NCBI RefSeq assembly: GCF_946885885.1
Contig: NZ_CAMPHN010000086.1
Span: 1-18,247, forward strand
DNA length: 18,247 nt
Source of the DNA: an uncultured Pseudomonas sp.
Lineage (GTDB): Bacteria; Pseudomonadota; Gammaproteobacteria; Pseudomonadales; Pseudomonadaceae
Reading direction: 5' to 3'
Within the stretch, counting starts at the first letter, position 1. Every line of letters begins with the position of its first letter. The position numbers were made by a program, and so were the translations under genes. This document shows positions 1-9,346 of this stretch, piece by piece. The notes below the pieces were generated by a model that saw only the letters and a program-made list of their open reading frames with translations, was not told where the DNA came from and searched no databases.

Positions 1-191
1 TCAGCGAGATCGTCAGCGATGCCTTGGAAAACGGCGAGGAAATCACCCTGCCCGGCATCGGCAAGCTGAAGGTCAGCGAGCGCCCGGCGCGCACCGGCCG
101 TAACCCACAGACCGGCAAAGCGATCGAAATCGCCGCCAAAAAAGTAGTCAAGTACGTACCGGCCAAGGCCCTGAGCGACGCGATCAATTAG
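1..191 (+). CDS. HU-family DNA-binding protein, C-terminal part (5' end outside window)
   Basis: The first 191 bases read in frame 3 as the last 62 residues of a histone-like HU protein ending at TAG 189-191. HU proteins are small dimeric nucleoid proteins that bend DNA and bind it without strict sequence specificity. Visible are the helix and strand that lead into the beta arm (GEEITLPGIGKLKV), the DNA-intercalating arm with the diagnostic RNPQTG turn (ARTGRNPQTGKAIEI), and the typical C-terminal helix (VPAKALSDAIN). The RNPQTG turn with the ALxDAIN ending favours HU over IHF subunits. Which HU paralogue this is cannot be told from the tail. The stop codon lies in the first bases of a large palindrome. 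The gene is convergent with ligA. Confidence 0.93.
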   Translation, partial: SEIVSDALENGEEITLPGIGKLKVSERPARTGRNPQTGKAIEIAAKKVVKYVPAKALSDAIN

Positions 192-334
192 TAGGCCGTT
201 GAAAAACTACCTGCGTTGGCAATACTGCGTTAAAAACGGCCTCGGAATGCTCATTTACAGCCAGTAAACTCCGCTTCCTCGGCCGTTTTTGCCTTGTCTT
301 GCCTGCCTCGCCTACGTTTTTCAACGGCCTGCTA
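189..334. repeat. Concentric 146-bp palindromic intergenic element (MITE-like or long hairpin)
   Basis: Three nested inverted repeats share one centre near base 261. The outer arms are 189-207 and 316-334 (19 bp with one mismatch; core GGCCGTTGAAAAAC / GTTTTTCAACGGCC). The inner arms are 232-241 and 281-290 (AAAAACGGCC / GGCCGTTTTT, perfect). A central TTTAC / GTAAA pair is at 254-258 and 264-268. The left arm begins on the HU stop codon. The element sits between two convergent genes, so its transcript could act as a bidirectional terminator. I recall similar sequences as dispersed repeats in Pseudomonas, but copy number cannot be seen here. No protein is supported inside it. Confidence 0.8.
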
Positions 335-345
335 GTACCGCGGCT

Positions 346-368
346 TGGCGGGCCTGACCGACCCGCCA
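346..368 (-). terminator. Possible GC-rich terminator hairpin after ligA
   Basis: TGGCGGG (346-352) pairs with CCCGCCA (362-368) around a 9-base loop, starting a few bases past the ligA stop on the minus strand. There is no T-run after the stem in the ligA direction, so intrinsic termination is doubtful. The nearby 146-bp palindrome may do the work instead. Confidence 0.35.
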
Positions 369-371
369 GCA

Positions 372-2860
<2,489 letters not shown>

Positions 2861-2865
2861 GCGTT

Positions 2866-3690
2866 TTAGCGTTTCTGGGTCAACTGCTTGCGTTCGTACT
2901 CGACGATGCGTTGACGGTAATGCTCGATGGTTTGCGCGGTCATCACGCTACGCTGGTCGTCCTTCAGCTCGCCGTTCAATTCATGGGCCAACTTGCGCGC
3001 CGCCGCCACCATCACATCGAACGCCTGCTTGGGATGACGCGGGCCGGGCAGACCAAGGAAGAAACTCACCGCGCGGGTGCTGAAGCCTTCGATATCGTCC
3101 AGATCGAAGGTGCCCGGCTTCAGCGCATTGGCCATGGAGAACAACACTTCGCCATTGCCGGCCATGCTTTCGTGACGATGGAAGATATCCATCTCGCCGA
3201 AACGCAGGCCGCTTTCCAGAATATTCTGCAGCAGCGCCGGCCCCTTGAAACCAGCGTCATCGCGGGCGATCACATTGATCACCAGCACTTCCTCCACTGG
3301 CGGGAGTTCCTTGCTCGGAGCCGGCGCCGCATTCGCAGGCTTTTCGCTGCCCTCGTCGACCGGGTTGAGCAAGGTCGGCACGGGCTCGTCCAAGCCCAGG
3401 TTCAAATCGCCCTGCTGCGGTTCGCCCGAACGCCGGCGATTCAATTCGCGGGCGCTCATCGACGGCAAATCTTCCTCGTCGAACGAGGGCTCCTGATTGC
3501 GATTGACGACTCGTGGCGGGCTCAGCAGATCCGGGTCGCCATCATCGTCCGGGATATTGGCAAAACTGCGATCAAGTTTGAATTTGAGCTTGCCCTTGCC
3601 ACCGCGCATACGCCGCCAGCCATCGAAAAGAATGCCAGCGATCACAATAATGCCGATAACGATCAGCCACTCGCGCAGACCGAATTCCAT
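2866..3690 (-). CDS. zipA: Cell division protein ZipA
   Basis: This 274-residue inner-membrane protein tethers and stabilises the FtsZ ring at midcell. Residues 7-23 ([16 protein letters not shown]) form the single N-terminal membrane anchor, followed by a basic patch ([15 protein letters not shown]). A long acidic and Pro/Ala-rich linker (about 45-130) leads to the C-terminal FtsZ-binding domain (about 133-265), where [24 protein letters not shown] and the [13 protein letters not shown] strand region are recognisable. The tail [14 protein letters not shown] is basic. The ATG at 3690 places the membrane anchor at the extreme N-terminus, as the family needs. It sits between smc and ligA, the usual Pseudomonas order. 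Confidence 0.96.
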   Translation of the reverse strand: MEFGLREWLIVIGIIVIAGILFDGWRRMRGGKGKLKFKLDRSFANIPDDDGDPDLLSPPRVVNRNQEPSFDEEDLPSMSARELNRRRSGEPQQGDLNLGLDEPVPTLLNPVDEGSEKPANAAPAPSKELPPVEEVLVINVIARDDAGFKGPALLQNILESGLRFGEMDIFHRHESMAGNGEVLFSMANALKPGTFDLDDIEGFSTRAVSFFLGLPGPRHPKQAFDVMVAAARKLAHELNGELKDDQRSVMTAQTIEHYRQRIVEYERKQLTQKR

Positions 3691-3722
3691 GAAATACCTG
3701 AACCCCTAATAAAATTTTGTAT

Positions 3723-3757
3723 GAACTAAGGGCATCCTGCCCTTGCTTCGTTAGTTC
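3723..3757. other. Hairpin in the smc-zipA spacer
   Basis: AAGGGCA (3728-3734) and TGCCCTT (3738-3744) make a perfect 7-bp stem with a 3-base loop. A second pair, GAACTAA (3723-3729) and TTAGTTC (3751-3757), competes with it. It lies in the 164-bp gap between the smc stop (3855) and the zipA start (3690). In the minus direction the stem is followed by an A/T-rich stretch but not a clean T-run. It could be a weak terminator or attenuator separating smc from zipA, or a hairpin in the zipA leader. No convincing zipA promoter was identified. Confidence 0.45.
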
Positions 3758-3854
3758 TGTACGATGCCTGTTTCACGCTTGTGCAGGCTTTATGGTCAAA
3801 AATACTGGGCAATAAGCTAGCACGACGAAAGGCAACTTTACACCGGCGCTCGCA

Positions 3855-6800
3855 TCAGGCCTCGACCATTGCCAGCGCCTCCTCCACGTCGACCGCCACC
3901 AAGCGCGAACAGCCCGGCTCGTGCATGGTCACCCCCATCAACTGGTCGGCCATTTCCATGGCGATCTTGTTGTGGGTGATATAGATGAATTGCACTTTCT
4001 CCGACATCTCTTTTACCAAGCGTGCATAACGCCCGACGTTGGCATCGTCCAAAGGCGCATCCACTTCGTCGAGCATGCAGAACGGCGCCGGGTTGAGCTG
4101 GAAGATGGCAAATACCAGGGCCAGCGCCGTCAGCGCCTTTTCCCCGCCGGAGAGCAGATGAATGGTGCTGTTCTTCTTACCCGGCGGACGCGCCATGATA
4201 GTTACACCGGTATCGAGTAGATCTTCGCCGGTGAGTTCCAAATAAGCGTTGCCGCCACCGAAAACTTTGGGGAAAAGCGCCTGCAGTCCGCCGTTGATCT
4301 GATCGAAGGTTTCCTTGAATCGATTGCGGGTTTCCTTGTCGATCTTGCGGATGACGTTTTCCAGGGTCTCCAGCGCCTCCTCCAGGTCCGCGTTCTGCGC
4401 ATCCAGATAGCGCTTGCGCTCGGACTGTTGCTGATACTCGTCGATGGCCGCCAGGTTGATCGGACCGAGACGCTGGATGCGCCCCGAAAGACGCTCCAGC
4501 TCTTCTTCCCAGGCGCTTTCGCCGGCGCCCTCCGGCAACGTGGCGAGCACGCCGTGGAGGTCGTAGTTGTCTTCCAGCAACTGATCCTGCAAAGCCTTGC
4601 GGCGCACCGTCAGCGATTGCCAATCCATGCGCTGCTGTTCCAGTTGGCCGCGCAGCAATTGCGCTTGCTGCTCGGCCTGGGTCCGGCGCTTTTCCGCGTC
4701 GCGCAGCTCGCGGTCGGCGTCTTCCAGGGCCAATCGCGCCAGCTTCAGCTCTTCCTCGACACCCATACGCTTGTCGAGTAATTCTTCGAGTTTCAGGCGC
4801 AGCTCCTCCAGCGGCGCCTCACCCTCCTCCAGATTCAAGTTGAGCTGTTCGCGCTTCTCGTGCAGGCGTTCGGCTTGCAACTCCAGACGCTCGAGGGCCT
4901 GGCGGGTCGAGTCGTGTTGCGCCTTCAACGACCCCATGCGCACGGCGAGCTGATGAGCATGGTCCTTGTGCTGACGGGCCTCCTGACGCACCCGATCGAG
5001 CCGCTCGCGCAGGGCGTCGCGACTGGCCAGCAGGGTTTCGCGGCGCTCGTTGTCGACGGCCATGGCGTCCAGGGCGTCCTGCAATTGCAGACGTGCTTCG
5101 CCCAGCTGCTCGTGCTCGATTTCGCGCTGCTCGGTCAGCTCCGCCAGCTCGCTGTCGAGGCGGCGACGGCGTAGGGTCAGTTGTTCGACCTTGGCTTGAC
5201 CAGCCGACAATTGCGCTTTCAATTCGCCCAAGGTGCGGGCGCGGTCCTGCAACTGGCGACGCTGCTGCTCGCGCAGCTCTTCCTGTTGGCGCTGGCTCTC
5301 GCGCAGGGTCAGCAAGCGCTCGTCGAGCAGTGCCAGCGCCGCTTCGCGTTCCTCGCACTCCAGGCTCAGACGTTCGAGTTCCTGGCCGCGGGCGAGCACG
5401 CCGCTTTCCGCCTCGCTGGCCCGCCGCACGCGCAGGAAATGCCGGCCGACCCAGTAGCCGTCGCGACTGATAAGGCTTTCGCCTTCGGCCAATGCGGCGC
5501 GACCGGCCAGGGCATCATCCAACGATTCCACCGGCTTGACCTTGACCAGCCAGGGCGCCAGATCGATGCCGGCTTCGACCTTGTCCAGCAGGCTGCCGGC
5601 GACCCGCGCGCCGCCCTTGCCCGGGCAGGCCAGGCGCAGATCGCCCTGGGTCAGGCCGGCGAAGTCCAGGTTGTCGAAGTCATCCAGCAGCACCGCGTGC
5701 AAATCGGCGCCGAGCACGGTTTCCACCGCCAACTCCCAACCCGCCTCGACCCGCAGGCCTTCGGCCAGGCGTGGGCGCTCATTGAGCTGCTGTTCGCGCA
5801 GCCAGTCGCCGGCACCTTTGCCAGGGTCCAATGCGGCTTGCTGCAAGGCTTCCAGTGAGGCCAGGCGACCGTTCAGGCGTTGCAGCTCACCTTGCGCCTG
5901 TTGCTGGGCCTGACCGGCCTGCTGGAGTTCGTCACGCAACTGCTGCAAGCGTTCGGCCTGCTGCTCTTCGGCAAGTTGCAGCTCCTCGAGGCTCAGCTCG
6001 CCTGCGGCGATCTGCTCGCTCAATTCGAGAATCGCCGCGTCTTCGGGGTCGGCGGCCAGTTGCTGGGATTCATCGCTGAGGCGCCGCTGGCGTTCGGCCA
6101 GGCGCTCCAGGCTCTGCTCCAACTGCTGAATCCGCGATTGCTGCACTTCGGCCTGACGCCGCGGCTCGGCGCTGTGCTGGTTGAAGCCGTCCCACTGCTC
6201 CTGCCAGCCGTGCATCGCGGTTTCGGCCTCCTCCAGCGCGGCGGCGGCTTCTTCGGCCGCGGCGGCGGTCAGTTCCTGCTCGGGTTCGAGCATGGCCAGC
6301 TCTTCGCCGAGGGTCGCCAGCAGCGTGCGGTCGTGGCCCAGGTGCGATTCGGTTTCCAGGCGCGCGCGCTCGGACTCGCGCAGATCGTCCTGCAACTGGC
6401 GCAAGCGCTGCTGGCCGTGCTGGATGCTCTGCTCGACCCGGGCGATATCGCCGCCGACCGAATAGAAACGCCCCTGCACCAGGTTGAAGCGCTCGGACAG
6501 CTCATGGTGACCGTCGCGCAGGCGTTCGATGCTGGCATCGGCGTTGCGCTGCTCGGCGACCAGGGCTTCGAAGCTGATTTCCTGATTGCCGATCACCGCT
6601 TCGCGCTGGCCGACCTGCTCGTTCAGCGCCTGCCAACGCAACGCGGTGAGCTGGGCCTTGAGCTGGCGTTCTTCGGCCTTGTATTGCTGATACTTCTCGG
6701 CGGCCTGGGCCTGGCGATGCAGGCGTTCCAGTTGACGCTCCAACTCCTCGCGCAGGTCGGTCAGGCGCGCCAGGTTCTCGTGGGTGCGGCGGATGCGGTT

Positions 6801-7343
6801 CTCGGTCTCGCGGCGGCGCTCCTTGTATTTGGAGATGCCGGCGGCTTCCTCGATGAAGTTGCGCAGATCCTCGGGCTTGGCTTCGATCAGCTTGGAGATC
6901 ATCCCCTGTTCGATGATCGAATAGCTGCGCGGGCCTAGGCCGGTACCGAGGAAGATATCGGTGATATCGCGGCGGCGGCACTTGGTGCCGTTGAGGAAAT
7001 AGGTGTTCTGCGAATCGCGGGTTACGCGGCGACGGATGGAGATTTCGTTATAGCCGGCGTACTCGCCGGTCAGGGTGCCGTCGGAATTGTCGAAGACCAG
7101 CTCGATGCTGGCCTGGGTCACCGGTTTACGGGTGTTGGAGCCATTGAAGATGACATCGGTCATCGACTCGCCACGGAGGTTCTTCGCCGAACTCTCGCCC
7201 ATCACCCAGCGCACGGCGTCGATGATGTTCGACTTGCCGCAACCATTGGGCCCGACCACCGCCGCCATATTGCTCGGAAAAGTCACAGTGGTCGGGTCGA
7301 CGAAGGACTTGAAGCCCGCCAGCTTGATGCATTTAAGCCGCAT
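3855..7343 (-). CDS. smc: Chromosome segregation ATPase Smc
   Basis: This 1162-residue structural-maintenance-of-chromosomes ATPase works with ScpA and ScpB as a condensin that extrudes loops and organises newly replicated origins. The N-terminal head has KLAGFKSFVDP, Walker A GPNGCGKSN (31-39) and the Q-loop IIEQGMIS (Q146). Two long coiled coils (about 170-500 and 655-980), rich in Glu, Gln, Leu and Arg, flank a hinge at about 505-655. The C-terminal head has the signature LSGGEKALTALALVF (from 1064) and Walker B FCMLDEVDAPLDD (D1092, E1093). The ATG at 7343 has an AGGA ribosome-binding site nine bases upstream. That site overlaps the end of a decayed GntR gene. No truncation is seen and the length matches Pseudomonas Smc. 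Confidence 0.97.
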   Translation of the reverse strand: MRLKCIKLAGFKSFVDPTTVTFPSNMAAVVGPNGCGKSNIIDAVRWVMGESSAKNLRGESMTDVIFNGSNTRKPVTQASIELVFDNSDGTLTGEYAGYNEISIRRRVTRDSQNTYFLNGTKCRRRDITDIFLGTGLGPRSYSIIEQGMISKLIEAKPEDLRNFIEEAAGISKYKERRRETENRIRRTHENLARLTDLREELERQLERLHRQAQAAEKYQQYKAEERQLKAQLTALRWQALNEQVGQREAVIGNQEISFEALVAEQRNADASIERLRDGHHELSERFNLVQGRFYSVGGDIARVEQSIQHGQQRLRQLQDDLRESERARLETESHLGHDRTLLATLGEELAMLEPEQELTAAAAEEAAAALEEAETAMHGWQEQWDGFNQHSAEPRRQAEVQQSRIQQLEQSLERLAERQRRLSDESQQLAADPEDAAILELSEQIAAGELSLEELQLAEEQQAERLQQLRDELQQAGQAQQQAQGELQRLNGRLASLEALQQAALDPGKGAGDWLREQQLNERPRLAEGLRVEAGWELAVETVLGADLHAVLLDDFDNLDFAGLTQGDLRLACPGKGGARVAGSLLDKVEAGIDLAPWLVKVKPVESLDDALAGRAALAEGESLISRDGYWVGRHFLRVRRASEAESGVLARGQELERLSLECEEREAALALLDERLLTLRESQRQQEELREQQRRQLQDRARTLGELKAQLSAGQAKVEQLTLRRRRLDSELAELTEQREIEHEQLGEARLQLQDALDAMAVDNERRETLLASRDALRERLDRVRQEARQHKDHAHQLAVRMGSLKAQHDSTRQALERLELQAERLHEKREQLNLNLEEGEAPLEELRLKLEELLDKRMGVEEELKLARLALEDADRELRDAEKRRTQAEQQAQLLRGQLEQQRMDWQSLTVRRKALQDQLLEDNYDLHGVLATLPEGAGESAWEEELERLSGRIQRLGPINLAAIDEYQQQSERKRYLDAQNADLEEALETLENVIRKIDKETRNRFKETFDQINGGLQALFPKVFGGGNAYLELTGEDLLDTGVTIMARPPGKKNSTIHLLSGGEKALTALALVFAIFQLNPAPFCMLDEVDAPLDDANVGRYARLVKEMSEKVQFIYITHNKIAMEMADQLMGVTMHEPGCSRLVAVDVEEALAMVEA

Positions 7344-7355
7344 GTACAGCCATCC

Positions 7356-7541
7356 TTAGCGCGCCAGCAGCAGCTGGCAATGGCGGAATCGGTTCGGCCA
7401 CTCCGGCGCCACGGCGTTCGAACGCCTGGCGGACCTTCTGTCTACGAGTGCGCTCGCACACTTGCGGTTCACCACGGGCAATGCGCTCAGCAAGGTGATG
7501 AGCGATCCGCTCAGCGAAGCTGCGGGTGCCTGGAAGGTCAT
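7356..7541 (-). pseudogene. Decayed GntR-type regulator gene, N-terminal HTH remnant only
   Basis: An ATG at 7541 with an AAGGA ribosome-binding site opens a reading frame MTFQAPA. After a one-base shift near 7521-7526 the next frame reads SFAERIAHHLAERIARGEP, then ERTRRQKVRQAF and RRGAGVAEPI. That is the pattern of a GntR winged helix (SLxERIaxxLxerIxxGel...ERixExxvxqalgVSRgsvREAL). Near the end the original frame returns as QLLLAR and stops at TAA 7356-7358. So two compensating shifts and loss of the whole C-terminal FCD domain leave about 60 codons, abutting smc. In P. aeruginosa, as I recall, an intact GntR gene sits in this place and orientation. No single open frame encodes a plausible product. 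The alternative, two unrelated small proteins, is less likely. Confidence 0.72.
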
Positions 7542-7577
7542 GATTTTCCTTCGGAATCGTGGAGAACGCGGGGCGCG

Positions 7578-7605
7578 AGTGTAACACAGGGTATTGGCCG
7601 GCCAA
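7578..7605 (-). promoter_or_regulatory. Candidate sigma70 promoter for the GntR remnant and smc, with a palindrome over the -35
   Basis: On the minus strand TTGGCC (7605-7600) is followed after 16 bases by TACACT (7583-7578), about 35 bases upstream of the remnant's ATG at 7541. The -35 is half of a perfect 12-bp palindrome TTGGCCGGCCAA (7594-7605), a plausible operator site. With the regulator lost, this promoter would now serve mainly smc. Confidence 0.4.
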
Positions 7606-7761
7606 GATACGCGGACGGGGCTTTCCGGCGCGCGGCAGCCTGTCGACAACCCCCTGTCGCATGCCCGGCGTAGAGGCCCCGTAGTTGGCATAAAAGCCGC
7701 TACCTTTTAACTCGGTCTCTGGGGCTTTTCGCGCTCATAACCGAATTGCATGACAAGCACC

Positions 7762-7798
7762 TGACCAAAGAGTCAAATATTTGTTGACCCAAAAGTCA
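7762..7798. promoter_or_regulatory. Tandem TGAC-N6-GTCA operator candidates upstream of xdhA
   Basis: Two 14-bp inverted repeats of identical design, TGACCAAAGAGTCA (7762-7775) and TGACCCAAAAGTCA (7785-7798), are spaced 23 bp start to start, roughly two helical turns. Between them lies a perfect palindrome CAAATATTTG (7774-7783). GTCAA (7772-7776) and TTGAC (7784-7788) make a further inverted pair bridging the two sites. The downstream site overlaps the candidate -35. The arrangement suits cooperative binding of a dimeric regulator. The regulator's identity is unknown; a GntR protein is an inference from the neighbourhood. Confidence 0.6.
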
Positions 7799-7812
7799 GA
7801 AATCTCTAGATT
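7784..7812 (+). promoter_or_regulatory. Candidate sigma70 promoter of the xdh operon
   Basis: TTGACC (7784-7789) and TAGATT (7807-7812) are separated by 17 bases, matching the sigma70 consensus at 5/6 and 4/6 positions. The start would fall near 7819, giving a leader of about 88 bases before xdhA. The -35 lies within the second TGAC-N6-GTCA palindrome, so binding there should repress. Confidence 0.55.
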
Positions 7813-7906
7813 TGGCCCATGCCTAGCTGCGCCAAAGCGCCGCACTGCCGTGCAGCCGCTTTAGCAAAGCCTGATAAGAGAACAATAAAGTGCCTGGAGG
7901 TCGTCC

Positions 7907-9346
7907 TTGATCCAGTTTTTACTCAACCGGGAGCTGCGTACCGAGCATGCCCTGGACCCCAACCTCACCGTGCTCAACTACCTGCGTGAACACGTCGGCA
8001 AGACTGGCACCAAGGAAGGCTGCGCCTCGGGCGATTGCGGCGCCTGCACCGTGGTGGTCGGCGAACTGGATGGCGAGCGCGTGCGTTATCGCACCCTCAA
8101 TTCCTGCCTGACCTTCGTCTCTTCCCTGCATGGCAAACAGCTGATCACGGTTGAAGACCTCAAGCATCAAGGCCAATTACACAGCGTGCAGCAAGCCATG
8201 GTCGACTGTCACGGTTCGCAGTGCGGCTTCTGCACGCCGGGCTTCGTTATGTCGCTGTTCGCCCTGCAGAAAGCCAGCAACGGCTTCGACAAGGCCGAGA
8301 CCCTGGAAGCCCTGGCCGGCAACCTGTGCCGCTGCACCGGCTACCGGCCGATCATCGATGCCGCCGAGCAAGCCTGCTGCCAGAAACAGCCCGACCAGTT
8401 CGATGCCGTCGAAGCGCAAACCGTAACCCAATTGAAAGCCATAGCTCCGCGCGAGATCGCAGAACTCAACAGCGGCGACAAACGCTGCCTGCTGCCGCTG
8501 ACCGTCGCCGACCTCGCCGACCTCTACGCCGCCAATCCCGAAGCGCGTCTGCTCGCCGGCGGCACCGACCTGGCTCTGGAAGTCACTCAGTTCCACCGCG
8601 AACTGCCGGTGATGATCTATGTCGGCCATATCGAAGCGATGAAGCGTGTGGAAGTCACCGCCGAGCACATCGAGATCGGCGCGGCCACCGTGCTGTCCGA
8701 CTGCTATGCCGCCCTGGCTGCGGAATACCCGGACTTCGGCGAGCTGCTGCACCGTTTCGCCTCCTTACAGATCCGCAACCAGGGCACCTTGGGCGGCAAT
8801 ATCGGCAACGCCTCGCCAATCGGCGACGCCCCGCCGCTGCTGATCGCCCTAGGCGCGCAGATCGTCCTGCGCAAGGGCAACGAAACCCGCAGCCTGCCGC
8901 TCGAAGACTATTTCCTCGACTACAAAGTGACTGCCCGTCAGGAAGCCGAATTTATCGAGAAGATCATTGTGCCGCGCGCCCAGCGCAATCAGGCGTTCCG
9001 CGCCTACAAGGTATCCAAGCGTCTGGACGACGATATTTCCGCGGTCTGCGCCGCCTTCAATCTGCGTATCGAAGACGGCGTGGTGCAGGAAGCGCGTATC
9101 GCCTTCGGCGGCATGGCGGCGATTCCCAAGCGCGCCGCAGCCTGTGAAGCCGCGCTGCAAGGTGCAGCCTGGTATCCGGGTGTGATCGAACGCGCTTGCG
9201 CCGCGCTGGCCGAGGATTTCACCCCGCTCAGCGACTTCCGCGCCAGCAAGGAATACCGCCTGCTCACCGCACAGAATCTGCTGCGTAAATTCTTCCTCGA
9301 GCTGCAAGCTCCCGACGTCGAAACCCGGGTGACCGCCTATGTCTAA
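7907..9346 (+). CDS. xdhA: Xanthine dehydrogenase small subunit XdhA (2Fe-2S and FAD)
   Basis: This 479-residue subunit passes electrons from the molybdenum centre through two 2Fe-2S clusters to FAD and NAD+ during oxidation of hypoxanthine and xanthine to urate. The plant-ferredoxin-type cluster uses C39, C44, C47 (CASGDCGAC) and C67. The second cluster uses C106, C109, C141 and C143 (QCGFC, CRCTG). FAD-binding motifs are LLAGGTDLAL (215-224) and TLGGNIGNASPIGD (294-307), followed by the CO-dehydrogenase flavoprotein C-terminal domain. I chose the TTG start at 7907 because GGAGG (7896-7900) lies six bases upstream and the product begins MIQFLLNREL, as expected for the family. Its 3' end overlaps xdhB by 8 bp, indicating translational coupling. 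Confidence 0.96.
   Translation: MIQFLLNRELRTEHALDPNLTVLNYLREHVGKTGTKEGCASGDCGACTVVVGELDGERVRYRTLNSCLTFVSSLHGKQLITVEDLKHQGQLHSVQQAMVDCHGSQCGFCTPGFVMSLFALQKASNGFDKAETLEALAGNLCRCTGYRPIIDAAEQACCQKQPDQFDAVEAQTVTQLKAIAPREIAELNSGDKRCLLPLTVADLADLYAANPEARLLAGGTDLALEVTQFHRELPVMIYVGHIEAMKRVEVTAEHIEIGAATVLSDCYAALAAEYPDFGELLHRFASLQIRNQGTLGGNIGNASPIGDAPPLLIALGAQIVLRKGNETRSLPLEDYFLDYKVTARQEAEFIEKIIVPRAQRNQAFRAYKVSKRLDDDISAVCAAFNLRIEDGVVQEARIAFGGMAAIPKRAAACEAALQGAAWYPGVIERACAALAEDFTPLSDFRASKEYRLLTAQNLLRKFFLELQAPDVETRVTAYV

Larger units (their letters stand above)
7542..7906. other. Divergent intergenic region between the GntR remnant/smc and xdhA
   Basis: This 365-bp gap holds the candidate minus-strand promoter (7578-7605) and the candidate xdhA promoter with tandem palindromes (7762-7812). 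A loose inverted pair AAAAGCC / GGCTTTT (7692-7698, 7723-7729) has a 24-base loop. An A/T-richer tract at about 7735-7815 contrasts with the GC-rich flanks. Nothing in it looks like a conserved gene. Confidence 0.6.

Noticed and set aside
189..334. An integron attC site or cassette boundary.
   Set aside because: The arms contain GTTGAAA and TTTCAAC, which fail the GTTRRRY / RYYYAAC core pattern, and there is no cassette array or integrase nearby.
7692..7729. A terminator or tRNA-like fold (AAAAGCC / GGCTTTT).
   Set aside because: The 7-bp stem has a 24-base loop, there is no cloverleaf or T-tract, and no transcript is expected to end there.
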